Assembly (NCBI RefSeq): GCF_010728925.1
Contig: NZ_AP022608.1
Location: 5,332,001-5,396,000, forward strand
Direction of reading: 5' to 3'
From: Mycolicibacterium gadium
GTDB taxonomy: Bacteria > Actinomycetota > Actinomycetes > Mycobacteriales > Mycobacteriaceae
DNA: 64,000 nucleotides
Numbering within the stretch: position 1 is the stretch's first letter; every line of letters starts with the position of its first letter. The position numbers were made by a program, and so were the translations under genes. Positions 1-10,378 of the stretch are shown here, in pieces. Under the pieces are notes generated by a model, which was not told the origin of the DNA, searched no databases, and saw only the letters and a program-made list of their open reading frames with translations.

Positions 1-1188
1 AATCGTCTGCATCGTAACGATTTTCGACAGCGGGCCGACGATCGCGAACGATACCGGCATGAACGCCAGCGAGACGAAGAAGTCCAGACTCGACACCCGG
101 CCCAGCATCTCGGAAGGTACCCGGCGCTGCAGCAGGGTACCCCAGATCACCATGCCCGCACCGTCGGTGACACCGACGACGAACGTCGCTACTGCCATCA
201 ATGCGAACGACGACGTGAAGCCGACGACCACCAAAGGGATGGAGCCGAGGCCCCACATAGCCATCATCACCGTCAGGTAGCGACGGGGCAGCCGGCCCGA
301 GGACACCGCAAGCGCGCCAAGGGCGCTGCCCATTCCGAAGAACGCCAGGATGAAGCCGTACATGCGCGCGCCGTCGTCGAACCGGTCGTTGGCGATGAAG
401 GGCAGCAACACCTCGATGGGTCCGAGTACGACGAGCACGAACATGCTCGCGAACAACAGCGTCCACAGCAGCCACGGCGTGCGTAGCATGAACACGAAGC
501 CGTCCCGCAGATCGCGCAACACGTGCGCGCGTTCGACATCGGGATCCTGCGGTGGCGTCGACGCCGCCGGCCTCGTCGCGATCAGCAGGACGAGGCCGGT
601 AGCGAAGAGTGCGGCGACCACGACAGAACCCACCGCCGGGAATGTCGCACCGATCAACATGCCTGCGACGGCCGGACCGACCGCGCGCTGGAACACCGGG
701 CGCACCACGCCTTCGACACCGTTGGCGGCCAACAGTTGTTCGGCAGGCAGGATCCGCGGCAGGATCGCGCTGTATGCCGGGAAGAAGAACGCGGCGGCGG
801 TTCCCATTGCGGTGGCCGCGAGGGCCAGATGCCAGACCTGCAGCGCGCCAAGCAGTCCCAGGGCTGCGACCGTTGATGCCGCCACGACGTTCACTGTCTC
901 GACGCCGATGATGATCTTGCGCTGGTTTATCCGGTCCGCGGTGATCCCCCCGACCAGAACGAACGCCACAAACGCGGCGCCGAAGCACGTCATCACGATC
1001 GACAACGACACCGGGTTGTTGTCGAGCTCGATGACCTGTAGGGCAAGCACGACGGCGAACATGCCGTCGGCGAAGATCGATAGCGTCACCGCCGCGATGA
1101 GCAGGCGGTACTCGCGGATCTGAAAGGGTGCGAGCACGCGCCAACCGCCGGCGTCGCGCACCGGCTGAATCTCGAATTGCGTACTCAC
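1..1188 (-). CDS. MFS exporter, C-terminus beyond window
   Basis: Read on the minus strand from a GTG at 1188, the frame stays open for 396 codons and runs off the window start. The N-terminus is hydrophilic (about 20 residues), followed by alternating hydrophobic helices. After the second helix there is a GGITADRI stretch, matching the loop 2-3 motif of major facilitator exporters. The overall pattern (poorly conserved charged loops, about ten helices visible) fits the MFS_3 / enterobactin-exporter-like group, which usually pumps drugs or siderophores. The substrate cannot be read from sequence. The start is chosen because the conserved first helix begins about 25 residues later; no clear ribosome binding site is visible. 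It follows the enoyl-CoA hydratase on the same strand after 50 nt and may share its transcript. Confidence 0.85.
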   Translation of the reverse strand, partial: MSTQFEIQPVRDAGGWRVLAPFQIREYRLLIAAVTLSIFADGMFAVVLALQVIELDNNPVSLSIVMTCFGAAFVAFVLVGGITADRINQRKIIIGVETVNVVAASTVAALGLLGALQVWHLALAATAMGTAAAFFFPAYSAILPRILPAEQLLAANGVEGVVRPVFQRAVGPAVAGMLIGATFPAVGSVVVAALFATGLVLLIATRPAASTPPQDPDVERAHVLRDLRDGFVFMLRTPWLLWTLLFASMFVLVVLGPIEVLLPFIANDRFDDGARMYGFILAFFGMGSALGALAVSSGRLPRRYLTVMMAMWGLGSIPLVVVGFTSSFALMAVATFVVGVTDGAGMVIWGTLLQRRVPSEMLGRVSSLDFFVSLAFMPVSFAIVGPLSKIVTMQTI

Positions 1189-1238
1189 CAACCGATGGTC
1201 GCCGATCAGAGGTGACCGAGTCCACCGATTTATTTGTG

Positions 1239-2060
1239 TCAGGAGTCGGTGAAATTCGCCTGCCGGCGCTGCTGGAACGCCTTGGTGCCCTCGCGGAAAT
1301 CGCCCGAGTCGAGCAGTGACAGCTGGCCGACCTTCTCGCGTTCCAGCGCCGCCTCGAGTTCGGGGAGCGTCGCGGAGTTGATGGCGTCCTTGGTCAACCG
1401 CAGCGCCACCCGCGGTCCGCCGGCCAGCATCGCGATGACCTTGTCGACCTCGGCATCGAACTCCTCGACCGGATGGACCGCCGTGACCAACCCGAATTCG
1501 TACGCCTCGGACGCCGGAATCCGCTCGGCCAGCAGAGCCATCCGCATGGCGCGAATACGACCGACCGCCGCGGCGATCAACGCCGAAGCGCCGCCGTCGG
1601 GCATCAGACCGATCTTGGTGAAGGCCAGCATGAAAAACGCCTTCTCCGAAGCCAATACGACATCGCAGGCCAGGGCCAGAGACACTCCGACGCCCGCCGC
1701 GGGCCCCTGGACGACGGCGACCACCGGCTGCGGGAGGCTCACGATCGACCGGACTGCGCTGTTGGCGGCGTCGAGCACATCGGCGGGCGTGCCGGTGGCA
1801 TCGGGATTGGCGTGGTCGGATTCGCTGATGCCCGCGCCGGACGAGAAGCCGCGTCCGGCCCCACCGAGCCGCACCACGCGGACACGGGCATCACCCGCCG
1901 CTCGCTGCAAGGTGTCGGCGATGGTGGCGAGCATCGGTTTGGTCAGCGAGTTCAGGCTCGCCGGCCGGTTCATGGTCAGCGAGAGCACACCGTCGACCAG
2001 GTCGACGGACAGGTCGTCGATACCGCTGTAGGTCTGCACGCTCGAGTCGACCGTTGTCAT
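1239..2060 (-). CDS. Enoyl-CoA hydratase/isomerase family protein
   Basis: A 273-residue crotonase-fold protein. Residues about 30-40 (NRPASLNSL) are the CoA-binding start of the fold. GAGRGFSSGAGI around residue 70 forms the first oxyanion-hole loop, and the QGPAAGVGVSLALACD segment around 120-135 forms the second. The family hydrates 2-trans-enoyl-CoA or isomerises double bonds in beta-oxidation. The usual second catalytic glutamate region reads GLMPDGGAS, with Asp where hydratases often have Glu/Pro, so isomerase or another crotonase activity is possible. It is divergent from mcr; the same arrangement (echA10/echA11 facing mcr) is recalled for M. tuberculosis Rv1141c-Rv1143. This suggests a joint role in methyl-branched acyl-CoA degradation. 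Confidence 0.88.
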   Translation of the reverse strand: MTTVDSSVQTYSGIDDLSVDLVDGVLSLTMNRPASLNSLTKPMLATIADTLQRAAGDARVRVVRLGGAGRGFSSGAGISESDHANPDATGTPADVLDAANSAVRSIVSLPQPVVAVVQGPAAGVGVSLALACDVVLASEKAFFMLAFTKIGLMPDGGASALIAAAVGRIRAMRMALLAERIPASEAYEFGLVTAVHPVEEFDAEVDKVIAMLAGGPRVALRLTKDAINSATLPELEAALEREKVGQLSLLDSGDFREGTKAFQQRRQANFTDS

Positions 2061-2082
2061 GACTGAACCCTAGGACCGAAGC

Positions 2083-2098
2083 ACTTGGTTATACAAGT
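2083..2098. promoter_or_regulatory. Palindrome in the echA/mcr divergent promoter
   Basis: ACTTG (2083-2087) and CAAGT (2094-2098) form perfect 5-bp arms around a 6-nt centre in the 89-nt gap between two divergent genes. The centre overlaps a TATACA-like -10 element reading toward mcr, and its complement gives TATAAC toward the hydratase. This is compatible with an operator controlling both directions. No regulator is identified and short palindromes arise by chance, so this is tentative. Confidence 0.3.
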
Positions 2099-2149
2099 AA
2101 GCTATGTCGGCGTCGACAGCGCTAGTCGGACGAAGGGCGGTAATTGGGC

Positions 2150-3253
2150 ATGACTGGACCACTCAAGGGATTGCGTGTCGTCGAACTGGCCAGCATCGGT
2201 CCAGGTCCGCACGCTGCGATGATCCTCGGCGACCTCGGCGCCGACGTCGTGCGCATCGATCGGCCGGGAAAGCTGGGCGGCATTCCGAGCTCGCGGCGGG
2301 AAACCGCACTTCGCAATCGCCGTTCGGTGACCGCTGATCTGAAGTCCGACGAGGGTCGCGAACTGGTGCTGAAGTTGGTCGCCAAGGCCGACGTGCTGAT
2401 CGAGGGACTGCGCCCCGGCGTCACCGAACGGTTGGGCTTGGGCCCCGAGGATTGTGCGAAGGTCAACGAACGCTTGGTCTATGGCCGCATGACGGGGTGG
2501 GGCCAGACCGGTCCGCGGCGGCTGCAGGCCGGTCACGACATCAACTACATCTCCCTCAACGGGGTGTTGCACTCGATCGGGCGTGCCGGTGAGCGGCCCG
2601 TGCCGCCGCTGAACTTGACCGGCGATTTCGGTGGGGGGTCGATGTTCCTGCTCGTGGGGATCCTCTCGGCGCTGTGGGAGCGTCAGACGTCCGGCAAGGG
2701 TCAGGTGGTCGACGCGGCGATGGTCGACGGGTCCAGCGTTCTGGCGCAAATGATCTGGGGCTTTCGTCAGGACGGCATGTGGTCGGACGAGCGTGGCGTG
2801 AACATGCTCGACGGCGGCGCCCCCTACTACGACACCTACACGTGCGCCGACGGCAGGCACATCGCGATCGGTGCGATAGAGCCGCAGTTCTACGCCGAGA
2901 TGATCAAGGGTCTGGGTCTGGACGGCGCCGATCTGCCCGACCAGAACGACATGGCCCGCTGGCCTGAACTCCGCGCGGCCATCGCCGATGCCGTCGCCGC
3001 CAAAGATCGCGACCATTGGGCGAAGGTGTTCGCCGAAAGCGACGCGTGCGTCACGCCGGTGTTGTCCTTCGGCGAGGTCGAGTCCGAACCGCACATCACC
3101 GAGCGCGACACGTTCTACCGCGACGATTCGGCCGAGGGCGGTTACCTGCAGCCGATGCCCGCGCCGCGGTTCTCGCGCAGCGTGCCGCCCACCCCCACGC
3201 CGCCGGGGCCCGCTGGCGCCGACACCGAAGCCGTACTCCGAGACTGGGTTTGA
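2150..3253 (+). CDS. mcr: Alpha-methylacyl-CoA racemase
   Basis: A CaiB/BaiF-family (class III CoA-transferase fold) protein of 367 residues that interconverts (2R)- and (2S)-methylacyl-CoA so methyl-branched acyl chains can enter beta-oxidation. It aligns closely, as recalled, with M. tuberculosis MCR (Rv1143), and the catalytic residues are all present: His129 (in AGHDINY), Asp159 (TGDFGGG) and Glu244 (AIEPQFY), corresponding to His126, Asp156 and Glu241. The ATG at 2150 is preferred over the TTG at 2144: it gives the family N-terminus ([12 protein letters not shown]) and has a purine-rich GAAGGGCGG about 9 nt upstream. It is first in an operon with a short-chain dehydrogenase and a nitronate monooxygenase-like gene. 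Confidence 0.95.
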   Translation: MTGPLKGLRVVELASIGPGPHAAMILGDLGADVVRIDRPGKLGGIPSSRRETALRNRRSVTADLKSDEGRELVLKLVAKADVLIEGLRPGVTERLGLGPEDCAKVNERLVYGRMTGWGQTGPRRLQAGHDINYISLNGVLHSIGRAGERPVPPLNLTGDFGGGSMFLLVGILSALWERQTSGKGQVVDAAMVDGSSVLAQMIWGFRQDGMWSDERGVNMLDGGAPYYDTYTCADGRHIAIGAIEPQFYAEMIKGLGLDGADLPDQNDMARWPELRAAIADAVAAKDRDHWAKVFAESDACVTPVLSFGEVESEPHITERDTFYRDDSAEGGYLQPMPAPRFSRSVPPTPTPPGPAGADTEAVLRDWV

Positions 3254-3288
3254 CGCCGGGTCTTTCCAACAGAGAGGGAACAGAGTAA

Positions 3289-5036
<1,748 letters not shown>

Positions 5037-5104
5037 GACGGGATTTTCAGAACACAGGAATCAGCGATATGGGCCCCGCGCTGGGGCAAACCGTCGCGGA
5101 AGAA

Positions 5105-5125
5105 CGCGCGCCCTCAGGGCGCGCG
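5105..5125. terminator. Strong rho-independent-type hairpin, probably bidirectional
   Basis: A perfect 9-bp GC-only stem (5105-5113 with 5117-5125) closes a 3-nt TCA loop and is followed on the plus strand by CTTTCTC. It lies 69 nt after the nitronate monooxygenase stop and 5 nt beyond the stop of the minus-strand small ORF, so it can terminate both convergent units. Confidence 0.85.
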
Positions 5126-5130
5126 CTTTC

Positions 5131-5280
5131 TCATACCGCGGTGGGCAGGGTGTGCTCGTCGTCGAGCTGCTCCGAGGTATCGCCCTCTACCAGGAAATCA
5201 CCGTGGTAAAGCGCCTCGAAGTCAACCTTGATGACATCAGCACTGGTGTCGTCGATCCACATGTACTGAACAGTAACCAT
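5131..5280 (-). CDS. Small acidic protein of unknown function
   Basis: A 49-residue reading frame from ATG (5278-5280) to TGA (5131-5133). The product begins MVTVQYMWIDD, is rich in Asp/Glu (about 12 of 49) and has no membrane segment or signal. I do not recognise a family. Support for coding: normal mycobacterial codon choice with GC-rich third positions, placement in an otherwise empty 332-nt gap, and a stop directly abutting the 5105-5125 hairpin, as expected of an expressed unit. Against: no good Shine-Dalgarno upstream, so it may be leaderless. Function cannot be inferred from its neighbours. Confidence 0.55.
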   Translation of the reverse strand: MVTVQYMWIDDTSADVIKVDFEALYHGDFLVEGDTSEQLDDEHTLPTAV

Positions 5281-5368
5281 CGCTATTAAGGAATCTTTGA
5301 GTCACGATTCGGAAAACGGTGGCAATTCTTACCGCCGGGTAGGGTCCGTCACTACCCGTCAGTAAGTT

Positions 5369-5911
5369 TCACCTGGTCGGGGCGTCGAAGTGGATTGGGT
5401 TCGTCCCGTTGAGCAAAACCCAGGTGAAAAGAGCCGCCGCGATGGCCACGACCAGGAGGCCGATCGCAATCCTGGCCGACCACACGGTCCTGCCGAACAA
5501 TCGCGCGTCGACCGAGTACGCGCCCGCCCCCGCGAACAGCAGCGATGTGCCGCCGAGCGCGATCAGAAACGGTGCGTTGAACGGGTCGGCCCAGACCTCG
5601 GCGGCCGAGACGTTCACCGCCCACGCGTCGATCATCGCCGCGATGACAGCGCATGCCGCCAGCGGCGTCAGCGCACCGAGGAGCAGTCCGATCCCGCCTA
5701 GTAATTCAGTCGCCGTCACCATCAGCGCGGCGACGGTCGACGGCGTCCACCCGCCCGTCTCCATGAAGCCGATGGTGGCATCGAAGCTGAACACCTTCAG
5801 TAGGCCGGCGTGCACCATTGTCGCGCCGATCCCGATACGCAGGATCAGCAGGCCGATATCGGTCAAATTCGAGGTGCTCGAGGTGGTCGGTTCGGCAGTC
5901 GAGGTTGTCAT
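5369..5911 (-). CDS. DoxX-family membrane protein
   Basis: A 180-residue protein with a Ser/Thr-rich cytoplasmic N-terminus (about 17 residues) and four hydrophobic helices. It shows the DoxX pattern: LLILRIGIGATMVHAGLLKVF in helix 1, a MVTATELLGGIGLLLG segment in helix 2/3 and a final FLIALGGTSLLFAGAGAYSVD. DoxX proteins act in membrane redox or thiol metabolism; some partner thiosulfate:quinone oxidoreductase or superoxide dismutase. No such partner is adjacent. It is transcribed away from the mmpL operon, so the 152-nt gap to 6064 is a divergent promoter region. Confidence 0.85.
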   Translation of the reverse strand: MTTSTAEPTTSSTSNLTDIGLLILRIGIGATMVHAGLLKVFSFDATIGFMETGGWTPSTVAALMVTATELLGGIGLLLGALTPLAACAVIAAMIDAWAVNVSAAEVWADPFNAPFLIALGGTSLLFAGAGAYSVDARLFGRTVWSARIAIGLLVVAIAAALFTWVLLNGTNPIHFDAPTR

Positions 5912-6010
5912 ACAGCGATAGACCGGCGGCGGCCACGGTTCTCATCGCGGCTGTCGTTGAACGTGGCATCGGTCCGCGTCGTACCTAAGGGAAGAGCTAC
6001 CTTGCAGCGG

Positions 6011-6031
6011 TAACTTATCATTGGTAAGTTA
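6011..6031. promoter_or_regulatory. Candidate TetR operator upstream of mmpL13
   Basis: A 21-bp near-perfect palindrome. TAACTTA at 6011-6017 is the exact reverse complement of TAAGTTA at 6025-6031, and the inner CA (6019-6020) and TG (6022-6023) also pair, leaving only three unmatched positions including the centre. It lies 32 nt before the mmpL start, between the presumed promoter and the AGGAGG ribosome site at 6051-6056. Size and symmetry are typical of TetR-dimer operators, and a tetR gene is the second gene of this operon. Autoregulation is inferred. Confidence 0.7.
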
Positions 6032-6063
6032 TCGACGGTATCCAACTAGCAGGAGGTCGCGAC

Positions 6064-8334
6064 GTGCTTGAACGCATCGCAGGGTTGGCGATCACGGCAC
6101 CACGGCGCATCGTGGCGATCGCGGCGCTCGTCATGCTGGCGTGTGGGATTTTCGGCATCCCCGTCGCCAAGAGCCTGTCCGCCGGAGGCTTCCAGGACCC
6201 CACCTCGGAGTCGGCGCAGGCGACGCAGCTGCTGGTCGACAGGTTCGGCCAGGGCGACATGGAACTCGTCATCAGCCTCACCGACGAGAACGCAAGTGCC
6301 CAGAGTCCGGCGGCGCGCGCGGTAGCCGCTGACATCGTCACGCAATTGCAGGAATCCCCGAGCGTTGCGCAAGTGACGTCCGCCTGGACCGCACCGCCGT
6401 CGGCCGTCCCCGCGCTCGTCAGCAAGGACGGTAAGACGGGTCTGATCGTCGCCGGCATCACCGGCGGGGAGAGCGGCGCGCAGAAAAACGCCAAGGAGCT
6501 CACCGACAGTTTGGTCCACGACCGTGACGGCGTGACGGTGCGCGCAGGCGGTGTGGCGATGACCTATGTCCAGATCAACGCGCAGAGCGAAAAAGACCTT
6601 CTCATGATGGAGGCCATCGCGATTCCGCTGAGCTTCATCGTGCTCGTCTGGGTGTTCGGGGGGCTACTGGCCGCGGCGCTGCCTCTGGCCGTCGGCGGGT
6701 TCGCGATCCTCGGATCGATGGCTGTGCTCCGTGCCACCACCTATGTCACCGATGTGTCCATCTTCGCGATGAACCTCACCATCGCCATGGGTCTGGCGCT
6801 CGCCATCGACTACACACTGCTCATTATCAGCCGGTACCGCGACGAGCTGGCCGACGGCGCGGACCGGGACCGGGCGCTGATCCGCACGATGACGACCGCC
6901 GGTCGCACGGTGCTGTTCTCGGCGCTGACCGTCGCGCTGTCGATGGTCGCGATGGTGCTGTTCCCGATGTACTTCCTCAAGTCGTTCGCCTATGCGGGGA
7001 TCGCCGTGGTGACCTTCGCGGCGGTGGCGGCGATCGTGGTGGCACCTGCGGCGATAGTGCTGCTCGGGGACCGGCTCGACGCATGGGACGCCCGTCGGCT
7101 GATCCGCCGGCTCCTCGGCAGGCCCGATCCGGTGCGCAAGCCCGTCGAGCAGATGTTCTGGTACCGCAGCACGAAATTCGTTATGCGCCGGTCGATTCCG
7201 GTCGCTTTCATCATCGTCACCGTGCTGCTCTTGCTCGGTGCGCCCTTCCTGGGGATCAAGTGGGGCTTCCCCGACGATCGCGTGCTACCGCAATCTGCCT
7301 CGGCGCGCGAGGTCGGTGATGAGTTGCGAAATGACTTCGCGGTGGACTCGTCGACCAACGTCACTGTCGTGATCCCCGACGCCGCGGGGGCGACCCCGGC
7401 CGAACTCGATCGGTATGCGAGCGCACTGTCACAGGTGGTCGACGTGTCGTCGGTGTCCGCACCCGGTGGTTCGTTCGTCGACGGCCGGCTCACCGGGCCG
7501 CCCGCGGCGGCGACCGGTATGAAGGACGGCAGCGCGTTCTTCACCGTCGGCAGTACGGCGCCACTGTTCTCCGACGCCTCCGAGGCTCAGCTCGACGCGG
7601 TGCATGCCGTCGGTACACCGAACGGAAAACCGGTGCTCGTCACCGGTCTTGCCCAGATCAACCACGACAGCTCACAAGCGATCACGTCGCGGCTGCCCCT
7701 GGTTCTCGGTGTCATCGCGGCCATCACCTTCGTATTGCTGTTCCTGCTCACCGGCAGCGTAATTCTTCCGCTGAAGGCATTGGTGCTCAATGTGCTGTCG
7801 CTGACGGCCGCGTTCGGCGCGTTGGTGTGGATCTTCCAGGACGGCCACTTGGGCGCGCTGGGGACCACGGCCACCGGGACTCTGGTCGCGAACATGCCGG
7901 TGTTGTTGTTCTGCCTCGCATTCGGGCTATCGATGGACTACGAGGTGTTCCTGATATCGCGCATCCGCGAATACTGGCTGAGGTCAGGTAAGACACGCGC
8001 GGACAGCGACGAAAGTGTCGCACTGGGCCTGGCCAAGACCGGCCGGGTGGTCACCGCGGCCGCGTTGCTGATGTCGATCTCGTTCGCCGCGCTGATCGCC
8101 GCGGAGGTGTCGTTCATGAAGATGATGGGCGTCGGGATGACGCTGGCGATCATCGCCGATGCCACACTGGTTCGTATGGCGCTGGTGCCCGCATTCATGC
8201 ACATGCTCGGACGATGGAACTGGTGGGCGCCCAAGCCCCTGGCCAAGTTGCACGAACGGATCGGCATCAGCGAGTCCGCGGACGATCCGGCGCCGGTCCG
8301 GGAAGCGCCACCCACGGCCGTGCCCGCGCGATGA
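6064..8334 (+). CDS. mmpL13: MmpL-family RND transporter (intact MmpL13 homologue)
   Basis: A 756-residue RND protein with two repeated halves. Each half has an N-terminal helix, a soluble extracytoplasmic domain and a five-helix bundle. The MmpL hallmarks are visible: a DYTLLIISRYRDE segment near residue 250 and the matching MDYEVFLISRIREY segment near 625, whose Asp-Tyr pairs form the proton relay. Such proteins export lipids or drugs with the proton gradient. In M. tuberculosis, as recalled, the equivalent locus (Rv1145/Rv1146, mmpL13a and 13b) is split, whereas here one frame is uninterrupted. The GTG start has AGGAGG 7 nt upstream. It is the first gene of an operon with tetR (ATGA overlap) and a methyltransferase. 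Confidence 0.9.
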   Translation: MLERIAGLAITAPRRIVAIAALVMLACGIFGIPVAKSLSAGGFQDPTSESAQATQLLVDRFGQGDMELVISLTDENASAQSPAARAVAADIVTQLQESPSVAQVTSAWTAPPSAVPALVSKDGKTGLIVAGITGGESGAQKNAKELTDSLVHDRDGVTVRAGGVAMTYVQINAQSEKDLLMMEAIAIPLSFIVLVWVFGGLLAAALPLAVGGFAILGSMAVLRATTYVTDVSIFAMNLTIAMGLALAIDYTLLIISRYRDELADGADRDRALIRTMTTAGRTVLFSALTVALSMVAMVLFPMYFLKSFAYAGIAVVTFAAVAAIVVAPAAIVLLGDRLDAWDARRLIRRLLGRPDPVRKPVEQMFWYRSTKFVMRRSIPVAFIIVTVLLLLGAPFLGIKWGFPDDRVLPQSASAREVGDELRNDFAVDSSTNVTVVIPDAAGATPAELDRYASALSQVVDVSSVSAPGGSFVDGRLTGPPAAATGMKDGSAFFTVGSTAPLFSDASEAQLDAVHAVGTPNGKPVLVTGLAQINHDSSQAITSRLPLVLGVIAAITFVLLFLLTGSVILPLKALVLNVLSLTAAFGALVWIFQDGHLGALGTTATGTLVANMPVLLFCLAFGLSMDYEVFLISRIREYWLRSGKTRADSDESVALGLAKTGRVVTAAALLMSISFAALIAAEVSFMKMMGVGMTLAIIADATLVRMALVPAFMHMLGRWNWWAPKPLAKLHERIGISESADDPAPVREAPPTAVPAR

Positions 8335-9011
8335 AACGGCGACGCGCGCCACGCGGATCGGGTGAGCAACTTCGCGACGAGATTCTCGACGCGACCACCG
8401 ATCTGCTGCTGGAAACCGGGCACGCCAAAGAGGTGTCCATCCGGTCCGTGGCCAAGCGCGTCGGAGTGACACCGCCCTCGATCTACCTGCACTTCACCGA
8501 CAAGGACGCACTGCTGGACGCGGTGTGCGCGCGGTATTTCGAGAAGCTCGACGAGGAGATGCAGGCGGCCGCCGCCGGTGAGGCCGCGGCTATCGACGCG
8601 CTGCGCGCGCAAGGGCTGGCGTATGTGCGCTTCGCCGTGAAAACCCCTGAGCTGTACCGGATTGCCACCATGGGCGAGGGGCGGCCGGGCAGCGACGTGG
8701 ACACGATGCTGAACAACTCGGCGTTCGTACACATCTGCAACACGGTCGAGGCCTTGATGGCCGAGGGTATCCTGCCCGAAAACGATGCGACCACCGTCGC
8801 GCTGGAACTGTGGACGACCGCGCACGGGGTGGCGGCGATGCTGATCTCCCGGCCGTACCTTCCGTGGGGTGAGACCGAGGCGTTCGCCGACCGGGTACTC
8901 AGAGCCGTCGTCGTCGGAGAGATCGTGTCGGGTGCGATCGGGCCGACGACCGCGCCGCAGGACACCATGGCCAAGTTGAAGGGACTACTGGATGCAGAAC
9001 ACCGTCGATAA
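8331..9011 (+). CDS. TetR/AcrR-family transcriptional regulator (WHG C-terminal domain)
   Basis: A 226-residue regulator. An Arg-rich N-terminus leads into a TetR helix-turn-helix (about residues 18-62; the recognition part reads VTPPSIYLHFTDKDALLDAV). The C-terminal ligand domain contains LWTTAHGVAAML, matching the WHG signature. The start overlaps the mmpL13 stop (ATGA), so the repressor is made with the transporter it probably controls through the palindrome at 6011-6031. The ligand is unknown, probably the transported lipid or drug. Confidence 0.92.
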   Translation: MKRRRAPRGSGEQLRDEILDATTDLLLETGHAKEVSIRSVAKRVGVTPPSIYLHFTDKDALLDAVCARYFEKLDEEMQAAAAGEAAAIDALRAQGLAYVRFAVKTPELYRIATMGEGRPGSDVDTMLNNSAFVHICNTVEALMAEGILPENDATTVALELWTTAHGVAAMLISRPYLPWGETEAFADRVLRAVVVGEIVSGAIGPTTAPQDTMAKLKGLLDAEHRR

Positions 9012-9630
9012 CCCGTTCTTCGCCCGCTTGTGGAAGGTGATGTCCACCCACGAGACCGATGCGATCCGGCGGCTGCGGCGGGAGAACCTCGCCGGCCTGT
9101 CGGGCCGCGTGCTGGAGGTGGGTGCGGGCACGGGCACGAACTTCGAGTTCTATCCCGACACCGTGACCGAGGTGGTCGCCGTCGAGCCCGAACGTACCCT
9201 TGCCGAGGTGGCGCAGCAGGCGGCCGCCGCGGCCCCGGTACCGGTCACCGTCAGCACCGACACGGTGGAGCAGTACATGGCCTCAGGCAGTGAGCCGTTC
9301 GATGGAGTGGTGTGCTCGCTGGTGCTGTGCTCGGTCGATGACCCCGAAAATGTTCTGCGACAGCTGTATTCGCTGTTGAAACCGGGTGGTGAGCTACGGT
9401 ACCTCGAGCACATCGCCGGCAGCGGTGTGCAGGCCGGTCTGCAAAGGTTCGCCGATGCCACGTTCTGGCCGCGGCTCTTCGGCAACTGTCATACCCATCG
9501 GCACACCGAGCAGAGCATCACCGGTGCCGGGTTCACGGTGTCGAGGGCGCGCCGTGAATGGACGATGCCGAGGTGGGTGCCGTTACCGGTCGCGGAGTTC
9601 GCGATCGGCCGCGCGGTGAGAGCGGCCTAG
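8992..9630 (+). CDS. Class I SAM-dependent methyltransferase (Rv1147-like)
   Basis: A 212-residue methyltransferase. SAM-binding motif I is [16 protein letters not shown] (about residues 37-52), VAVEPE is the acidic motif II, and [11 protein letters not shown] is the post-motif III strand. It resembles phospholipid N-methyltransferase or ubiquinone-type methyltransferases; the substrate is not evident. The reading frame overlaps the end of tetR by 20 nt and its stop overlaps the convergent sirtuin gene by 4 nt. An orthologous gene (Rv1147) follows mmpL13 in M. tuberculosis, so a role linked to the exported lipid is plausible. Confidence 0.88.
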   Translation: MQNTVDNPFFARLWKVMSTHETDAIRRLRRENLAGLSGRVLEVGAGTGTNFEFYPDTVTEVVAVEPERTLAEVAQQAAAAAPVPVTVSTDTVEQYMASGSEPFDGVVCSLVLCSVDDPENVLRQLYSLLKPGGELRYLEHIAGSGVQAGLQRFADATFWPRLFGNCHTHRHTEQSITGAGFTVSRARREWTMPRWVPLPVAEFAIGRAVRAA

Positions 9631-10343
9631 CCGAGCAGCGCGGGCAGTCGCTGCAGCAGCCTCGGCAGCGCGCCCGCCGCGGTCTCTCGCAGCGACACCG
9701 TCGCAGCCGCGGACAATGGTGTGGGTTCGGGGTTGACCTCGATGACCACTTTGCCGTTGGCCAGCGCCATCTCGGGTATGCCGGCGGCGGGATAGACGAT
9801 CGACGACGTGCCGACCACGATCACGAGGTCGGCTTCTACGACCGCTTCGATCGAGCGTTGCCACTCGTCGTCGGGCAGCGCTTCCCCGAACCATACGACG
9901 TTGGGCCGGATCATGCCGCCGCACCTGTCGCACCGCGGGGGGTCGACGGTCTCGGCCGGCTCGGGCATCGGGGGTAACTCGCCGGTGTAGGCCGATCGAC
10001 AGCGATCACAACGGAATTCGAACAGGCTGCCGTGCAGGTGGTAGACGTTCTTGCTGCCCGCCCGCTCGTGCAGGTTGTCGACGTTCTGGGTGACGACGTG
10101 CACTTCGGCGTAGTCCTGCCAGGCCGCCACCGCCCGGTGGCCGTCGTTCGGGTCGACCGACCCCATCATGTAGTGCCGCCACAGGTACCACGCCCACACC
10201 CGCTCGGGGTTGGCCTGCCAGCCCTCTGAGCTCGAAATTTCGTAGGGATCCACCTTGGCCCACAGCCCGGTTTCGGCATCCCGGAACGTCGGCACTCCGC
10301 TTTCGGCCGAGATGCCCGCACCGCTGAGGACCGTCACTTGCAC
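9627..10343 (-). CDS. Sirtuin NAD-dependent protein deacylase (Rv1151c-like)
   Basis: A 238-residue Sir2 enzyme. Residues 8-21 ([14 protein letters not shown]) bind [15 protein letters not shown] supplies the catalytic core, HLHG carries the base His, and two CDRC pairs bind structural zinc. Tyr53 and Arg56 in the YLWR segment match the Tyr-x-x-Arg pair of SIRT5/CobB-type sirtuins that recognises succinyl-lysine, so desuccinylation as well as deacetylation is expected. It begins with GTG, 35 nt from a divergent GntR gene; the same arrangement (Rv1151c/Rv1152) is recalled in M. tuberculosis. Confidence 0.94.
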   Translation of the reverse strand: MQVTVLSGAGISAESGVPTFRDAETGLWAKVDPYEISSSEGWQANPERVWAWYLWRHYMMGSVDPNDGHRAVAAWQDYAEVHVVTQNVDNLHERAGSKNVYHLHGSLFEFRCDRCRSAYTGELPPMPEPAETVDPPRCDRCGGMIRPNVVWFGEALPDDEWQRSIEAVVEADLVIVVGTSSIVYPAAGIPEMALANGKVVIEVNPEPTPLSAAATVSLRETAAGALPRLLQRLPALLG

Positions 10344-10378
10344 ATGACCAAACTAGCGGCTTAGGCGATACTGAGCAC

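Noticed and set aside
2102..3094. A 330-codon minus-strand frame opposite mcr
   Set aside because: Shadow of mcr; no recognisable domain, and mcr has all catalytic residues.
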